A DNA stretch of 6,922 bases. Source: Clostridiales bacterium. GTDB taxonomy: Bacteria; Bacillota; Clostridia; Saccharofermentanales; Saccharofermentanaceae. Positions within the stretch are counted from its first letter, which is position 1. Each line of letters opens with the position of its first letter. This document shows positions 6,640 to 6,922 of the stretch, piece after piece. The position numbers and the translations under genes are program-made. A model generated the notes under the pieces. It ran no database searches, was not told where the DNA came from, and saw only the letters and a list, made by a program, of their open reading frames with translations. The stretch is from assembly GCA_016930475.1 (NCBI GenBank), contig JAFGGR010000132.1, forward strand, positions 1-6,922. Direction: 5' to 3'.

Positions 6640-6707
6640 CTGCGTATAAACAGTATGTATTTAGTTACCTATTTAGTATAGGGAGACGGAGCGAGGACCG
6701 GTATTAC

Positions 6708-6735
6708 GGATCGATAATTGAGGACGTATCGATTC
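6708..6735. repeat. Inverted repeat between terminator and rrn-like promoter
   Basis: GGATCGATA (6708-6716) pairs with TATCGATTC (6727-6735) through 9 positions, one G-T, around a 10-base loop. The following TTTCT on the plus strand could make it a weak second terminator insulating the promoter at 6783. It could also be a protein-binding site. In the rest of 6640-6782 I see no gene and no convincing promoter. Confidence 0.4.
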
Positions 6736-6765
6736 TTTCTCCCCAAAGGCCGAAAATCAAGGAAA

Positions 6766-6776
6766 TTCGGTCCGAA
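6766..6776. promoter_or_regulatory. Palindrome just upstream of the rrn-like promoter
   Basis: TTCGG-T-CCGAA is a perfect dyad with one central base, ending 6 bases before the -35 hexamer. Its right half is part of CCGAAAAT (6772-6779), which also occurs directly repeated at 6750-6757. The position suits an activator site or chance symmetry; I see no A/T-rich UP element here. Confidence 0.35.
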
Positions 6777-6782
6777 AATGTG

Positions 6783-6814
6783 TTGACAGTTATCAGGTGC
6801 AATGATAATATAAT
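6783..6814 (+). promoter_or_regulatory. Strong promoter, probably of an rRNA operon
   Basis: A perfect TTGACA (6783-6788) is followed after 17 bases by an extended -10, TGaTAATAT (6803-6811). A perfect TATAAT overlaps it at 6809-6814 but would need a 20-base spacer. Transcription would start near G6817/G6818 after a GC-containing discriminator (CAGGCGC). In Firmicutes, rRNA promoters that start with GTP respond to cellular GTP during the stringent response; whether this one does is inference. Confidence 0.75.
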
Positions 6815-6840
6815 CAGGCGCTTCACGAAAGCAGCGCAAC

Positions 6841-6856
6841 GGACCTTGAAAATTGA
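6841..6856 (+). promoter_or_regulatory. boxA-like antitermination element in the leader
   Basis: GGACCTTGAAAATTGA resembles the Bacillus-type rrn boxA (TTCTTTGAAAAC), the RNA site bound by NusB-NusE in ribosomal antitermination. The CTTGAAAA core matches well; the 5' end is divergent. Confidence 0.5.
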
Positions 6857-6889
6857 ATAGAAGAGCAGAACAAAAGACGAGCCTTAAAT

Positions 6890-6906
6890 CAATTCTATAA
6901 GAGTTG
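6890..6906 (+). other. Small hairpin near the end of the leader
   Basis: CAATTCT (6890-6896) pairs with AGAGTTG (6900-6906), 7 bp with one G-U, across a 3-base ATA loop. No T-run follows, so it is not a terminator. It may be part of the 16S precursor structure; its partner sequences would lie outside the window. Confidence 0.35.
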
Positions 6907-6922
6907 AGAAAAGAAAAGTAAA

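Larger units (their letters stand above)
6817..6922 (+). ncRNA. Probable rRNA operon leader (5' part of pre-16S transcript)
   Basis: The stretch downstream of the strong promoter has no open frame with a ribosome binding site. It contains ACCTTGAAAATTGAATAG, much like the conserved leader found before 16S genes in Firmicutes. A small hairpin pairs GCGCT (6818-6822) with AGCGC (6833-6837) at the predicted 5' end. The last part is A-rich, as is common just before 16S. The 16S gene itself is not in the window, so the assignment depends on this leader resemblance. Confidence 0.65.

Noticed and set aside
6677..6686. TATAGGGAGA, identical to the 3' half of a T7 phage promoter
   Set aside because: The upstream half of the T7 promoter is absent and there is no phage context. 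A ten-base match of this kind can arise by chance.
6606..6860. 84-codon plus-strand open frame starting with GTG after galK
   Set aside because: It runs through the terminator, the inverted repeat and the rrn-like promoter, has no ribosome binding site, and the product has no recognisable pattern.
1..6922. CRISPR arrays, tRNA genes, insertion sequences or phage attachment sites
   Set aside because: I saw no spaced direct repeats, cloverleaf-like tRNA pattern, transposase motif or terminal inverted repeats anywhere in the window.

Overview
The window is chromosomal DNA of a bacterium, most likely a Firmicute of the class Clostridia or a near relative. The pointers are: strong GGAGG-type ribosome binding sites; a GyrA with a Firmicutes-style C-terminal domain; a D,D-carboxypeptidase with a signal peptide, Thr/Glu/Pro linker and C-terminal membrane anchor; and a ribosomal-RNA-operon leader of the kind seen in that phylum. 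Base composition looks close to even G+C. There are no insertion sequences, phage genes, tRNAs or CRISPR repeats. It reads as a conserved housekeeping region.

Left part, minus strand (1-1047): an ECF-type RNA polymerase sigma factor followed by a single-pass membrane protein that runs off the left edge. The two genes overlap by 4 bases (ATGA). This is the usual layout of a sigma factor and its membrane-bound anti-sigma partner. A sigma-A-like promoter reads into the pair.

Divergent control region (1048-1295): promoters for the sigma operon and for gyrA point away from each other. Between and over them lie a nested dyad near 1154-1177, a 19-base alternating purine/pyrimidine tract with (CG)5 at 1216-1234, an extended -10 promoter at 1248-1256, and a 10-bp inverted repeat at 1254-1282. 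The alternating tract occupies the -35 region of the gyrA promoter. That is notable because gyrase sets DNA supercoiling.

Main part, plus strand (1296-6579): gyrA (DNA gyrase subunit A), dacA-type D-alanyl-D-alanine carboxypeptidase and galK (galactokinase). The first two overlap by one base and galK follows after 68 bases, so they are probably one transcript. A rho-independent terminator at 6602-6639 ends it. The products serve DNA topology, peptidoglycan trimming and galactose entry into the Leloir pathway; they share no single pathway.

Right part (6640-6922): no protein gene. A strong promoter at 6783-6814 (TTGACA, 17 bases, extended -10) is followed by a leader with a boxA-like element and small hairpins. 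This looks like the start of an rRNA operon whose 16S gene should begin just beyond the window. A gyrA/dacA/rrn neighbourhood recalls the replication-origin region of Bacillus subtilis, but gyrB is not next to gyrA here; the divergent sigma operon sits in its place.

I found no clear undescribed system. The most interesting points are the architecture of the gyrA control region, the methionine at the GyrA quinolone-resistance position, and the unrecognised anti-sigma-like protein.
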